Program-made: the position numbers and the translations under genes
Assembly: GCA_029204225.1 (NCBI GenBank)
Contig: CM055104.1
Coordinates: forward strand, 46,712,523-46,776,522
Source of the DNA: Diphasiastrum complanatum
Taxonomy: Eukaryota; Streptophyta; Lycopodiopsida; Lycopodiales; Lycopodiaceae
Length of the DNA: 64,000 bases
Direction: 5' to 3'
The notes under the pieces: model-generated
Databases searched by the model: none
Told to the model about the DNA's origin: nothing
Seen by the model: only the letters and a program-made list of their open reading frames with translations
Shown here: positions 42,420-54,429 of the stretch, piece by piece
How positions within the stretch are numbered: the first letter of the stretch is position 1
Layout of the letters: each line of letters starts with the position of its first letter

Positions 42420-43992
42420 ATGGCAACCTCAATTGGAGTCATGTTGGAAGCCAATGATAGGCTTACCTCAAGTAACTATTCATTGTGGAAAGTGAGGATG
42501 GAGTCACTTCTTGAGATGAATGATGTTTTGGATATTGTTGCAGGTTTGGGGGAGAGACCAGCAACACAACAATATCAATTGAGGTATGACAAGAGGGCCA
42601 AGAAGGCTCTACACATGATAAAGATGAATGTTACCAATGAACTTCTCAAGGAAGTTGGTAAGTGCACATCATCTTTGGAAGCTTGGAATTCATTGAAGAA
42701 ACTTTATGAATCCAAGTCTACTTCTAGAGTGTTGACTTTAAGAAGGCAAATCTTTTCTTGTTTGCAAAATAATGAAGAAAGTCCAAGTACTTTTGTTTTG
42801 AGAATGAAAGCATTGAATGATGAGTTAGCTTGCATAGATGAAAGCATTAAGGAAGGAGAGCTTATTCAAGTGATTCTTAATGGCTTGTTTGATGCTCATG
42901 CTAACATTGTTAAAAGTATTGCTATTCAAAAGACTTTTCCAAGTTTTATGGATCTTCAAGAGATTTTGATCAATGAGGAATATAGGCTTCAAGCAAGAGG
43001 TGTATCTACATCGACACTTCAAGAGGATGCTATGTTCACAAAGGGCAAAACCAAAAGTAAGTGGTCTAAAGGGCAAGATCAAGTGGATGCTTCTTCAAGT
43101 GGCAAAAAGAAGGATAGATCAAATCTCAAGTGCTTCTATTGTGGCATCAAAGGACACTTTGCAAGTGAGTGCTACAAGAAGAAGAGAGATCAAGGAGACA
43201 AGCAAGGTAATCTTACTCTTGATGAGGATGGTTTGGATGTTCAAGATGCAAAAAATGATGCTTTTGTGATGTCTTCATGTATGCTTGCTAATGATGGAGA
43301 TCTAGATCCTTGGTGGATTGATAGTGGAGCAAGTTCACACATGACCTTTCACAAAGAGTACTTCACTTTTTTGTTGGCATATGGAGATGACAAGAGGGTG
43401 ATCTACACGGCCAATGATGGTGAGTGTGCAATCAAAGGGATTGGCACAATTCCTATTTCTCTCTCTACAAATAGGAATGTTCATTTGGAGGATGTCTTGT
43501 CTATTCCATCTATTACCGAGAATTTGCTTAGTGTGAGTCAAATGCTAAGTAAGGGCCTGAAGGTGGAGTTTGATGGAGATGCTTGTTTGATCAAAAGGAA
43601 GGATGTCTTGATTGGAAAAGGTAAAAGGCAAGAGGAATTGTTCAAACTTGATGCTTGTGTTATTGCTAACCAAGTTGGATGTGTTGCAAGGGAGCAAATT
43701 TCTATTCAAGAGGTTTGGCACAAAAGGATGGGACACCTTAACTTCAAGTCATTGGAGGTAATGGCAAGGAAGAAGGTTGCGATTGGTCTTCCAAGTCCCT
43801 TAAGTAATGACAAGCATGTTTGTGAGTCCTGTGCTTTGTCTAAGTCACATAGACTACCTTATACTAGATCTATTTCTAGATCTACATAGCCTTTTCAACT
43901 TGTACATTCGGATATTCATGGATTTACTACAATTAGCAATAGTGGAGCTAAGATGTATGTAACATTCATTGATGATTTTAGTAGTGCAATAG
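42420..43992 (+). pseudogene. Copia B gag, protease and start of integrase
   Basis: A 489-codon open frame: MATSIGVMLEANDRLTSSNY, gag core (TSSLEAWNSLKKLYES, ILNGLFDAH), CCHC knuckle CFYCGIKGHFASEC, protease WWIDSGASSHM and the pre-integrase WHKRMGHLN with CESCALSKSHR. A TAG follows RSISRST; the frame then gives VHSDIHGF and TFIDDFS (integrase D and D). At about 43992 it jumps to the region after the catalytic Glu, so the integrase active site is incomplete. Confidence 0.9.
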
Positions 43993-45635
43993 GTGGCCGA
44001 GTGCTATTTTGGATGGAAGGACTCCTTTTGAGATGCTATTCAAGAGGAGGCCGAGTGTCAACTTTCTAAGAACCTTTGGATGCACATGCTATGTCAACAT
44101 TACTCTTGATGATAGGACCAAGGAGGATCCATCTTTAAGAAGAGGTATTTTTGTTGGATATAGTGAGGTGAGTAAAGCCTACAAGGTTTACATTCCTTCT
44201 ACTAACAAAGTGATTGTTGGTAGAGATGTCATTTTTGATGAGGGGTACATTCCAAAGGTGTCTTCAAGCATGATTGATGGTAGAGTGGATAGATCTAACA
44301 TTCTTGATGTTGATGAGAAGGATCCTACTTTGGATGATGGTGATGATGGACCTTCATCAAGTCAAAAGCCAAGGAGAACATCAAGAGAAAGACAAGTACC
44401 TTCAAGGCTCACATATGATCAAAAGGGTAAGCAAGTAGTTTTGGAAATTATGTTGCCTTCCTAACCTCTTTGGATGAGCCTACAAGTGTAGATCAAGCAA
44501 GGAAAGAAGAGGAGTGGATCCAAGCAATGGATCTTGAGTATCAAGCTCTTATGAAGAATGGAACATGGAGATTGGTGGAGTTTCCTAAGGACAAGAAAGC
44601 TATTGGATGCAAATGGCTATTCAAGGTGAAGACAAACCAAGATGGATCTATCAACAAGTACAAGGCAAGGTTAGTGGCAAAAGGATATGCTCAATAACAA
44701 GGAATTGACTATGATGAGAGCTTTGCACCCGTGGCAAAGATGGTAAGCATTCGAGTCATCATTTCACTTGCTACACTTTATGGATGGGATCTATGGCAAA
44801 TGGACATTTCAAATGAATTCTTGAATGGTGATCTTGAGGAGGAAGTGTACATGAAGCAACCCGAGAGTTACATTTCATCAACAAAGCCAAATCATGTGTG
44901 TCTACTACAGAAGAATTTGTATGGCCTTAAGCAAGCACCAAGGAGTTGGTATGCTAAGCTTAACACTTTTTTACTCTCTCAAGGCTTTGTTATGAGTGAG
45001 TATGATCATTCACTTTTTTATAAGTTTGCTGGAAATGATGTTACCATCTTGCTAATCTATGTGGATGATATCATCTTGAGTGGTGGAGACAATCAAGATG
45101 GGAGGATATCAAGAATGATCTTAAGAAGGAGTTTGAGGTGCATGATCTTGATTCGGAATATGCTGGAGATGTAATGGATAGGAAATCTATTAGTGCTTAT
45201 TTTATTTTCATAGGTGATGGAGCTATATCTTGGATGTCAAAGAAACAAGCCACTATCTCATTGTCATCTAGTGAGGCCGAGTATAAAGCTCTTACACATT
45301 GCACAAGGGAGATGGTATGGATCAAGAGGATGATCAAGGATCTTCAATTGCTGGATTTTCCAGAGAGCCCAATCATCTTTTGTGACAATCAATCAGCCCA
45401 AAGAATGGCATCCAATCCTATCTTTCATGCTAGGAGCAAGCATATTGAGATACAATATCATTTTGTGAGGGAGCGAGTCAATGCAAAAGAGGTGGAGCTT
45501 CAACATGTGTGTTCAAGGGAATGTGTAGCTGATATCTTCACCAAAGCATTGGGAAAAGACTTGTTCATGAAGCACAGGACTTCACTTGGAGTATTATCAA
45601 AGTCTATGCTAAAACTAGTTGAAGAGGGAGTGTGA
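43993..45635 (+). pseudogene. Copia B integrase C-terminus, reverse transcriptase, RNase H
   Basis: DGRTPFEMLFKRRPSVNFLR and FGCTCYVNI, linker PRRTSRERQVPSRLTY, stop at 44462; reverse transcriptase N-terminal part (KNGTWRLVEFPKDKKAIGCK), TAA at 44695, then DISNEFLNGDLEEEVYM, NLYGLKQAPRSWYAKL and YVDDIIL. Near 45110 a frameshift plus deletion removes the rest of the reverse transcriptase. RNase H resumes at about 45160 with LSSSEAEYKAL, CDNQSAQRMA and ADIFTKALGKD. Confidence 0.9.
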
Positions 45636-45895
45636 AAGATTCAACTAGTTTCATCACATTTTGCAATATTTCCATATTTGGCATATTGAGGCCAAAACTT
45701 GTTTTAGACTTAGAGGTTGAATTTTCAAAGTTCATTAGTCTAAATTTCATTTGAATAAACACTTTTTGAGAGTGTGGGAAAGTTAGAATGCGAGTTTGAG
45801 TAGATTCAATTTGAATAGTTGGGTACATTGAATCTAGACCCAAAATTAGTAGGGTTAGCATTTTGGTGGGAAAGCCAAGCGGCCAAATAGGGTTT
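45621..45895 (+). repeat. Polypurine tract and truncated 3' LTR of Copia B
   Basis: gaagagggag (45621-45630) then 265 bp nearly identical to the start of the 5' LTR (few changes, for example tgactttt to tgaatttt), ending abruptly after ccaaatagggttt. The near identity implies a recent insertion before truncation. Confidence 0.9.
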
Positions 45896-46027
45896 TTTTG
45901 AGAATGTACATGTGTGTCCTGTATTTAACAATGGATGCTTTTTTCATATTGTCTCTATCTTTCTATATGCCCATAATTATTCATAGGGCATTACATTAAA
46001 AATGTATATCTCTATTTAATCTATTAA

Positions 46028-46392
46028 TTACAACTCAAAGTAGTATGGATTATCTCCACCCGACACTAGTGTCAGTTGTGGACTTGATTGGCCTCCTGTT
46101 TCTACAGCTGGACTGGGTGTTGCATGAGATAATAAGTTCACCAACATCTGTTGACGAATCTCATAAATCTCATTCATTGAAAATGCTCGACATTTATACT
46201 GCAAATCCAAAAGAACCGAGTCAATTGACTTATCAAAAACCAAATTGAAAATAACCTAGTTAGGCCATTCAGTAGTCTATTTACCTTTCGTACATCTGGA
46301 GCCCTGGATTGCATGATGTACCACTCTAAAAAGTCCTGTACATTGCGGATGGAGAACCATCCATAGCTATGTCCATCCTCTTGCTGAGCTGA
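46028..46392 (-). CDS. Last two exons of an unrecognised gene (family X, copy 2)
   Basis: Minus strand. Exon 46285-46392 (36 codons; SAQQEDGHSYGWFSIRN ... SRAPDVRK), intron 46199-46284 with gtaaat...tttgcag, exon 46028-46198 (YKCRAFSMNEIYEIRQQMLV ... NPYYFEL, stop). Both exons are open and the splice sites intact. The homologous exons at 32499-32603 and 32233-32397 have the same phase and lengths within two codons. Upstream exons on this strand are not found before the plus-strand frame at 46422. Product unknown; probably part of a mobile unit. Confidence 0.6.
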
Positions 46393-46421
46393 CTTCAATC
46401 ACAAAATGTATAATAGGTTAG

Positions 46422-47617
46422 TTGTGCACTCTGAAAAAAACAGATCATATTACCTATATGGCCTTCGTGTTTTTCTTAACTGCTCTTATCCCTGATGAGG
46501 CAGAATCTTCTGGGTCGTCCATGATTGGTTTGCCTGCCCCTACCACTTGTGTGGCTTTAGAGGTTTCCATTACTGATGAGATTTTAGGAGATGTAGAGGA
46601 GGCTAGGCAAGCAGAACAATATGATCCTACCAAGACTCGTTCTCTGTCTATCTCTCTGTTATCTACTGCGAGCGAGATTGACCAGAGCAGAACCCTGATG
46701 GACCTCCCTGTGTACCATATGGACGATGTTGCATTCTTATCCATTAGCGACATCGGAGACGTAATGGATCTCAGAGAAGATGAGATATTATCTCTTATGT
46801 CAAGGATGATTTCTGAATTTAAAGATTTTATTGACTTTGATGATGACGACCTCATAGATGGCATTGACTATGAGGACCAGGTAGAATGGGCAAGTGGCAC
46901 AGATGCCCTTCAAAGGATGCTATCTAAGAGCAAGGCATATGAGGCTAATATGCCCAGTGAGAAAGAGTCTAAAAAAAGTATTCGCCACCTCCCACATATA
47001 CTATTCCATTTGACTAGCAATCCACCATTATTGCTGGTCACAATTTAGATGCTGCTGCTATGATCCAAGCTGACGAGGAAGATTTGGTAAGTACACCTTC
47101 TCACGAAAATCATTTATTATTTAACGTGTAATTGATGATTGATCTGCTAGTTTGACTAACACTTGATTATGTGTTGTAGGATATCATTGAAGTTGATGCC
47201 TTTGCTAGCAAGCATGGAGGATTGAGAGAGAGACAAGGCGGGAGACAAAAGGATGCCTCGTTGGCTCATTATTTGAAACATTTTTTAAATAACGAAATTT
47301 GTGTTCTTCATGAAAGGTTTTTTGTGAATGCGAGAACTTTAATCATGGCCATCAAGGCCCTATCTTATTTTGCCCAAGGGCATAAATACCCAAAAAATAC
47401 ATATAGAATCATTTTTGTCAAAAGAGATGTTGCTCTTAAAGTGTTTAATTACGTGCCAGAAAATGTTCCTATGAGATCCTCTGCTCTGGCAATTCTATCA
47501 GAATATATAGATTTGAGCAAAAGGCGATCCACTCATTTTTTGGATCCGTATGATAGGAAAAAGTTCCTTCATGACCACACAACAAAAATTGTCCTTAGAG
47601 ACAATGAAAAAAATTGA
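46422..47617 (+). pseudogene. Acidic two-exon gene of unknown function (Y), frameshifted
   Basis: First part 46422-47048 gives an acidic stretch (EFKDFIDFDDDDLIDGIDYE, DALQRMLSKSKAYEANMPS). A frame change after SEKESKK, at a 7-A run near 46971, and one TAG lead to IIAGHNLDAAAMIQADEEDL, ending at donor gtaagt (47087). Exon 2 (47180-47617, acceptor ttgtgttgtag) continues in phase: DIIEVDAFASKHGGLRERQG, then LAHYLKHFLNNEICVLHERF and RIIFVKRDVALKVFNY, stop. The splice sites and matching frame are the evidence that this is a gene. It lies between, and is opposed to, the family X exons and the transposase-like gene. No domain recognised. Confidence 0.5.
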
Positions 47618-47693
47618 TTGTACTCTTTTTCATTTAATGTATGTTTGAGAATTTTCGATCACACGTGTTTGATCTTTATTGAATGCCATCAAT

Positions 47694-49556
47694 CTAATTT
47701 TGGCTTATAAATTTACATGCTTTTTTGAATCTTTGATATTCAGTTGATCTTGTTGTGTATCGAACTTGAGCTTGTCTATAAAACCATTGGAATAGCTGAA
47801 TGATGTAACTATTTTTTGAGGATGTTCCACCATGTTGCGTATCTCGATGAAATGATGCTCTTGCCTGCCAATGTGATTTCTCCATTTCTTGTGAAGACCA
47901 TATACTCAAACTGCCATACATTTTTGCAAAAAATGATGCGTGATGCCTTAGTATGTGATGCAATATCAAAGATTTATGCATTGGTTAGAATCTATCAAGC
48001 AAGTTATACTAGAATTATAAAATTGTAAGACACTGTTCAAATGTATCTTACCATGTAGTGGGTGATGTGATCTGAGCCCCAAGCCACCTGAACTGCATCT
48101 ACAAACTCTATTGCTGTTTTCTCCAATAGGAGTGCATCTGCATATGAAATTGTGTCTTTTCTAAGCACTTCAATTATATTATCGAGCTTTTTCCAAACTT
48201 CAACCTTCTTTACCCTTGTTGTTCCTTTATCTTCAAAGTCTTCTGTCGCAGAAATAAAATCTTTCTAGACCAAATATTGGATCTTAGACGACTCTTTAGA
48301 ATGGTTTGATAAAAATCGACGAGCTTTGACTCCTCCTATGCTAGGTTTATTAGGTACGTTTCCTGTTTTTTTTTAAAGCTTTTCATGTTTTTGTATTTTA
48401 ACTTGGCCTTTATGAAGGCCTGCTTTTGACAACACTTCCTCTAATCGAGCGATTGCTTGTTTTGATGTTGACTCTGGCTTAGTATTCCATGCAAACAAGA
48501 TATGAAGATATATATATTTCTCTATGATCCTCACCTCTCCATGAAGTGTGCAAATATGCACATTTTGTAAAGGGATTAGTAGTACTGGTTTCCAGTTGGG
48601 ATCTTCAATATCTCTTGAAACTCTTGTGTTCCTTGAAATGTCATTTGATGATTTCATACAATATAGACATGGATGTTTCGAATTTGCTCCATGAGATACA
48701 TTGAACATACATTTCAATGACTTCAAGTCTCCAATTAAATGCCATTCCACCAAAACTTCACCTCTTTCAGGAACACTAAGTACTTTGCCATTCATATGAT
48801 CCTTTATGATATTTGGATAACTTGTTCTGCTAAAAATCCAGGAAAGGACATCGTGATCCTCCTTGATAACCTGTTCAACATATGGAATCACAAGTTTTTT
48901 ATGTATTCAAAACAATTACCAAAAGAAATTGTACATGAATAATAGCCATTTTTTACCTGAAAACATGCTAGCCACCATATGTTGTTTTCTGATTGCACAC
49001 TGAAGTTGAGATCCCTTGAGTTTGTTGCATTGCTCAATGCTCCATTCATGAGAATAATACTTACTCTTTCCAACTTTTGTCCTTTTATAACTTTCGATTC
49101 ATCTAGCTTGACCACCAGAATAAGTTTGCTCATACTAACACTTGTAATATTATAGAATTTCACTATAAATCTCAATAAATGATTCAAATCCACAAATAAG
49201 TTGCTGGTAGAATCATATGACAAATTGCCAGACTTTGAATTGTAAATCTCATTGATGTGAAAAGGGATTCCAATGACATTTTGCATACCCTTATTCAATA
49301 CATCTCTCTCCAATCTTATCTGAAAAGGGCGAGGAATGGGAAATTTTCTTACATGCAATTGTCCAAAAGCCTCTTTAATCATTTTAAATATACTGGCATA
49401 TGCCTCCCTGCTAATACTTGAGAAATCACATGCTCCTTGAATGAACGTTAGGTCGATTACCTTACCGACCTCGTTCATCAAATCCTCAATGACCTTGGAC
49501 TTGATTCGAGAATACCGGTTATTGTCCACACGCCCCCATCCTTGTGTCCTTGCCAC
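47694..49556 (-). pseudogene. DDE transposase-like gene (Z), three exons, two stops
   Basis: Minus strand. Exon 1 49556-48957 (200 codons from MARTQGWGRV), intron with gtaaaa...gttgaacag, exon 2 48870-48052 (273 codons, donor gtaaga), exon 3 about 47960-47694. Signature in order: D152 in VVKLDESKV; D248 in EWHLIGDLKSLKC; CxxC 268-271 in NSKHPCLYC; CxxH 307-310 in VHICTLHGEVRI; a late Glu in SIWSSQEMEKSHWQAR. This D - D/CxxC - CxxH - E layout is shared by several eukaryotic cut-and-paste transposase superfamilies. In-frame TAA and TAG (about codons 367 and 397) break this copy. The superfamily is not assigned; no terminal inverted repeats found. The acceptor of exon 3 is uncertain. Confidence 0.6.
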
Positions 49557-50037
<481 letters not shown>

Positions 50038-50539
50038 TTGTACCCTCTTGCTCCTCCCTCCCCCCGTTCTTTTCTCCCTCCTATTTGCTGGTCCTATCTC
50101 CTTCTTCTCTCAAGACTCTACAACGTTTGCAGATTCTCTACTTCTCAACGGCCAGTGCTAGCACTGTCATTACTTCTCAGTTCACAACACTAGTTCTCTG
50201 TCTGGATCTACACACTGATAGGTCGATTCCTATCTAACGGAGTTCAGCTTATCAATGGGTCTATATTCTCTTCAATTGTTACTGTTCAATTAGCTGAGGC
50301 TCAGATATTCTAAGAGTCTTCAACCAACTACTGTTCGATACAGAATCAGATTTCACTAACAAATTTGCTATGGATTCTAGTCTGCTCTCTGCAGAACAAT
50401 GGTAGTATAGTGATGTTGTACCCACCTGTCAGAGGCACAACTATGGCCTGATTTCAATCCTTGATTGACAATGGATGCTCAACTTGGATTTAGGACCTGT
50501 CAGGAACTCAATTTTCTACAAACATTGCATACATTCGAA

Positions 50540-51689
50540 ATATGGATCAAAGTGCAAATCAACACAAAAAGAGACCTGCTTCACCATCCCTTCCATCCAC
50601 ACCTCCCTCTAATTGTCCTCACCATGAATCACCACTTAATGTTTCATCTCTTCCTTCGCCTGCACCATATCATCTCCTACATATTCGTTCTTCTATTTCT
50701 TCTTCTCATTCATTATCCTCGCAGATTTATGTACCTCCACCCTCTCGTGCACCTTGTCCAGGTTGTGGATGTTTATGTATGCAAGGTGTGGGCCTTTTTT
50801 TTATGCACGTATTCCCTTCCAACAATGAGCTTATGTTTTAGAATCTCCCCAAATCTCACATCACTCTCCACTTTCTCCTTCTGACTCAAGAAGTTGGGCT
50901 TGGGCTTGGGCTCACAGTCTTGATATTCTGGGCTCCTTTTATTTTGGTTTCCCTTGTCTCCTCCTTTATGCCCGCATACCTACGGCCCTTCACCTTGAAG
51001 TTCAAAGATCTCTTCCACTACCTTTAACCCGTATAGCTACCAACCTTTTCGATATCACTAATTGGCATAATTTTTTGCTCTTTCCCCTCTGGTGTTTGCC
51101 TCTTCCTTCTAGAGGTGGTGAAGTAGGTCATCGAAAAACTCGTGAAAGAATTCGGTGTTTCATGTCAGGTGATTGGCAAAATTTACAACATGAACTTTTT
51201 CTTTGATGCAATGCATCTGCGGCAAAATGAGAGTTTATTTCAATCTCAGACTCGGGATCCATTCATATTCATAGTCATCTACTCGCTGTGTTTTGCTTGG
51301 ACAAGTTGGTGAATTTTCTCGGGCTGCACATGCCCTTGCTCCTTCAATTTACCTTCTTCTACTACTATTCAGGGAAACAGCTTCATCCCCATGTCATTGT
51401 AGTGGGTGAATGTTTATACATGTTGGTGGTACAAGCACCTTATTTGTTTCTAGTTTCGAGAAGCATTTCATGCTCATCTTTTTTCGTTTCAATTTGGGTG
51501 TGCTACTCCTAGTGGTTGTGAGACGGTCGTTCATGCTTTACGTGCTATTTGGGATCTTCATCCTGATTGGATAGTTTTACAAGTTGATGTTGCTTATGCT
51601 TTCAACTCTGTTTCTCGGGCGACATCTTTCAAGAACTTTGTGGTGCTCATGAGACACTTGTCATGCTCATTCCTTTTGTTCGGTGCTTC
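50540..51689 (+). pseudogene. LINE, 5' half (pre-RT and start of reverse transcriptase)
   Basis: A Pro-rich part with PSRAPCPGCGCLC (50730-50780) is followed, through stops and frameshifts, by DITNWHNFLLFPLWCLPLPS and GHRKTRERIRCFMSGDW (51050-51180), and by the reverse transcriptase piece FGCATPSGCETVVHALRAI, WIVLQVDVAYAFNSVS (motif A Asp) near 51500-51620. The layout is that of plant LINE ORF2. Copia D interrupts it at 51690; the other half lies at 55597. The YADD part is missing from both halves. Confidence 0.75.
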
Positions 51690-52387
51690 TGTGAATTGCT
51701 AAAAATTGGCAAATCTAGCTTGATCAAAAGCCATGTAGTATAATGTAAATTTTGTACATAAGTGGATTCCACACATGTGAGGCCAAGATGTCACATGGCA
51801 ATCCACTCCTAATGTAGGTTAGGTCTAGCCCATAGGATTGGTCATGTCATTTTGGTAGTGATTCCTAGTTTATAGGACCTAAATCCTAGCTTTAATGTGA
51901 AAATTGACCAACTAGCTATCTACCAAGCATGACTCTAGGAAATAGACTAGGGTTTCATTTTAGGATAAAATGGCTGAGTTAACTTCCTTATTACATGCTG
52001 AAAATCCACCTAACTTCACAAAGGAAGTCGAATTTGCTACGTATTCCAAGCTCCCATAGTGAGAAGATAGAATATTTTTGGAGCTCATTGGCAATCTCAA
52101 GCTACTCCACTATGTACATTGAGTTTTTGTAATCCAAATGAAACCAAATTGATTTCTACTTCAAACTCTGTCTATAGGCCATACAACAGGCTGTGTCTTG
52201 CATGTGTGGGCTCAGATCTCAATGTTGATCAATGCTTTTGATTGTTAATGCTTGTTGTTTGTCAAATTACCAATTTAGATCAACTTTTTTGTGTCTAGTT
52301 TTTTGATAGATTGTTAAGCAAGCATCCAATCACTCTTGTGGATATTTTGCAGATCCATTTATGGTCCTAAAGTACAGTACTTTCACA
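51690..52387 (+). repeat. 5' LTR of Copia D, 698 bp
   Basis: TGTGAATTGCTAAAAATTGG ... AAAGTACAGTACTTTCACA, followed at 52388 by the primer-binding site. Confidence 0.88.
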
Positions 52388-52399
52388 TGGTATCAGCAC
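52388..52399 (+). other. Primer-binding site of Copia D
   Basis: TGGTATCAGCAC; the first nine bases match the tRNA-Met complement and the last three are changed. Confidence 0.8.
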
Positions 52400-52825
52400 C
52401 AAGTACAAGATCATAAGCCATTGATCTAATGTAGATTCATTTTTAGCAAGTTTTGGTGCTAAAAAGTAGTATTGAGAGGACAAGCTAGAATCTTGATTTT
52501 GGTGAAGAGATTTGATCCAAAACTTGGTAGGGGTCCAAATCCATACTGTCCACATGTGTGGGCACCTGTAAATCTGCATTTAATGCATGGTATTTATTTG
52601 ATCCAAAGAAATTCAATTTGTGAGCTTTTGATGTAATTTTTGGGAGAAATCTTAGGATAAGCTACCAAGATTGAGTGCCATTGATTAGATTTGACATAGG
52701 GTCATGAGATCTAATTAATATAGGCTGAAATCAGGTCCTCTAAAATTGTTTTACAGGTCTTGAAAGTACATCAAAAAGTGAGGGAAATTTAGTCATGTTA
52801 TTGTCCAAAAATAGCCAAAATTGGC

Positions 52826-53172
52826 AAGATTTGATTGTAAATAGATTTCACATCATCTTATCTTCATTCCAACTTTGTGAGGGAGTGCTAGAACTGAGAT
52901 TATAAGTCCATTTGTTGGATTAAAAATCTAATTTGAGTGAAACACTACAAGAAGAGACCTTAGTGAGTTTCTAGAGACAATCAAATCCATTTCTTGGCAA
53001 GATTTGTTTGAAAGTAGTTTTCACTTCATCTTATCTTCATTCCAGCTTTGTGAGGGAGTGATGGAACTGTGATTATAAGTCCATTTGTTGGATTAGAAAT
53101 CAAATTTGAGTGAAACACTGCAAGTGTGAGACCTTTGTGAGTTTTAAGTCATTCAAATCTATTTCTTGTTTG
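52826..53172 (+). repeat. Tandem duplication in the Copia D leader
   Basis: Two units with a 173-bp period (tcttcattcca at 52861 and 53034; tccatttgttggatta in both) about 90% alike, just before the gag start. Confidence 0.85.
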
Positions 53173-53189
53173 TAGAAGTCACTAGTAAG

Positions 53190-54120
53190 ATGGGATCTGC
53201 TGAAGCATACCTTCTAGAAGCTAGTGAGAGATTGAATTCTACAAACTATGCTATTTGGAAGGTTAGGATGGAGTCACTCTTGGTGCTCCAAGACCTTTGT
53301 GAGTTTTTGATTGAAGATGAAAATGAACCTCTAGGTGCACATGAGTTAGCTAGATACAAGAAGAGATCTAGGCTTGCACTTCATTCTATGAAGATGAATG
53401 TGAGCAATGATTTGTTGAGAAAGTATTAGCATGTACTAGTGCTAAAGAGGCTTGGGAGTCTTTAAAATCAATCTATGAATCTAGTAACACTTCAAGAGTA
53501 CTCATGCTTAGAAATCAAATTTTGCAAAGCATGAGGAGAAGTGAGGAGAGTGCACATGATTATGTACTTAGAATCAAGTCTCTAAATAGGGAGTTGGCTT
53601 CCATTGGAGAGAGGATTCATGATGGAGAGTTTGTACAAATTGTTCTTGGTCTAGGAGATGACTTTGCAGATTTGGTCCAAAGTTTTGTCATCCAAGACAC
53701 TTTGCCAACTATAGAAAAACTTCACAGTGTATTAGTGGCTGAAGAGTGTAGGATGCTCCATGCAAAATCTAGAATGAGTTCCTTGTCTTTGCAGGATGGT
53801 GATGAGAAACCAATTTCTCATTCAAGGGAAAAAAGAATACCAATGGAAAGAAGAAGCATTCAAAGGAGGCCAAAGAAGAGGATGATGCATCAAGCTCAAA
53901 GGGCAAGTCAAAGCAGAAATGCTTCTTTTGTGGAAAGAAGGGGCATTATGCATCTGAATGCTACAAGAGACTAAGAGCACAAGTGGAGGAGGACAAACAA
54001 GGAAACCTTGCAAAGGAGGAGGAGGAGGATGAAGTAGATGTATTCTTGATGGCATCTACATACTCACCAACAAGAAATAGCAATTCAAGAGACAATTGGC
54101 CGATTGATAGTGAAGCTGAG
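53190..54120 (+). pseudogene. Copia D gag (frameshifted) and protease remnant
   Basis: MGSAEAYLLEASERLNSTNY starts the frame. A stop after NDLLRKY breaks it, and it resumes as MLRNQILQSMRRSEESAHDY to VLVAEECRMLHAKSRM, one residue short within ILNGLGD. A second frame change follows near 53800, and the zinc knuckle CFFCGKKGHYASEC is read in another frame at about 53930. The protease is reduced to WPIDSEAE-stop at 54100. Confidence 0.88.
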
Positions 54121-54429
54121 TGACTTGTTGATTATCTTAAGATCTATGATGTTTAGTACTTTGTATGACAAGACAATGAAAATTGATGCTTTCAAATCTT
54201 CATTTGTTGTTGATAAAGCAATTTCGTTGGATAACTATTTTTGTAATAGCTTAAATAGTGTCATAAAAGATGAAGCATCATTTGTATTGAAAATCTTTGG
54301 GTCCACATCTTTGAGCAATGTAAGGACCAAAGATTATCCTATTTCAATGATAGGAATAATGGTAGTGTTTTGCCCTTCAAGTAGAGATTGTAGAATCTAC
54401 TTGTTTTCCATTAAAGAAGCTTTCAATGG

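Larger units (their letters stand above)
41214..45895 (+). mobile_element. Copia element B, nested in Copia A
   Basis: 5' LTR, primer-binding site, gag-pol with internal deletions, polypurine tract and a 3' LTR cut after 265 bp. A solo LTR of the same family lies at 22454-23103. The target duplication cannot be checked because the right end is missing. Confidence 0.9.

Noticed and set aside
46454-46864. 136-aa minus-strand frame opposite gene Y
   Set aside because: Ser-rich shadow of the acidic plus-strand frame; the plus strand has the splice junction that continues in phase.
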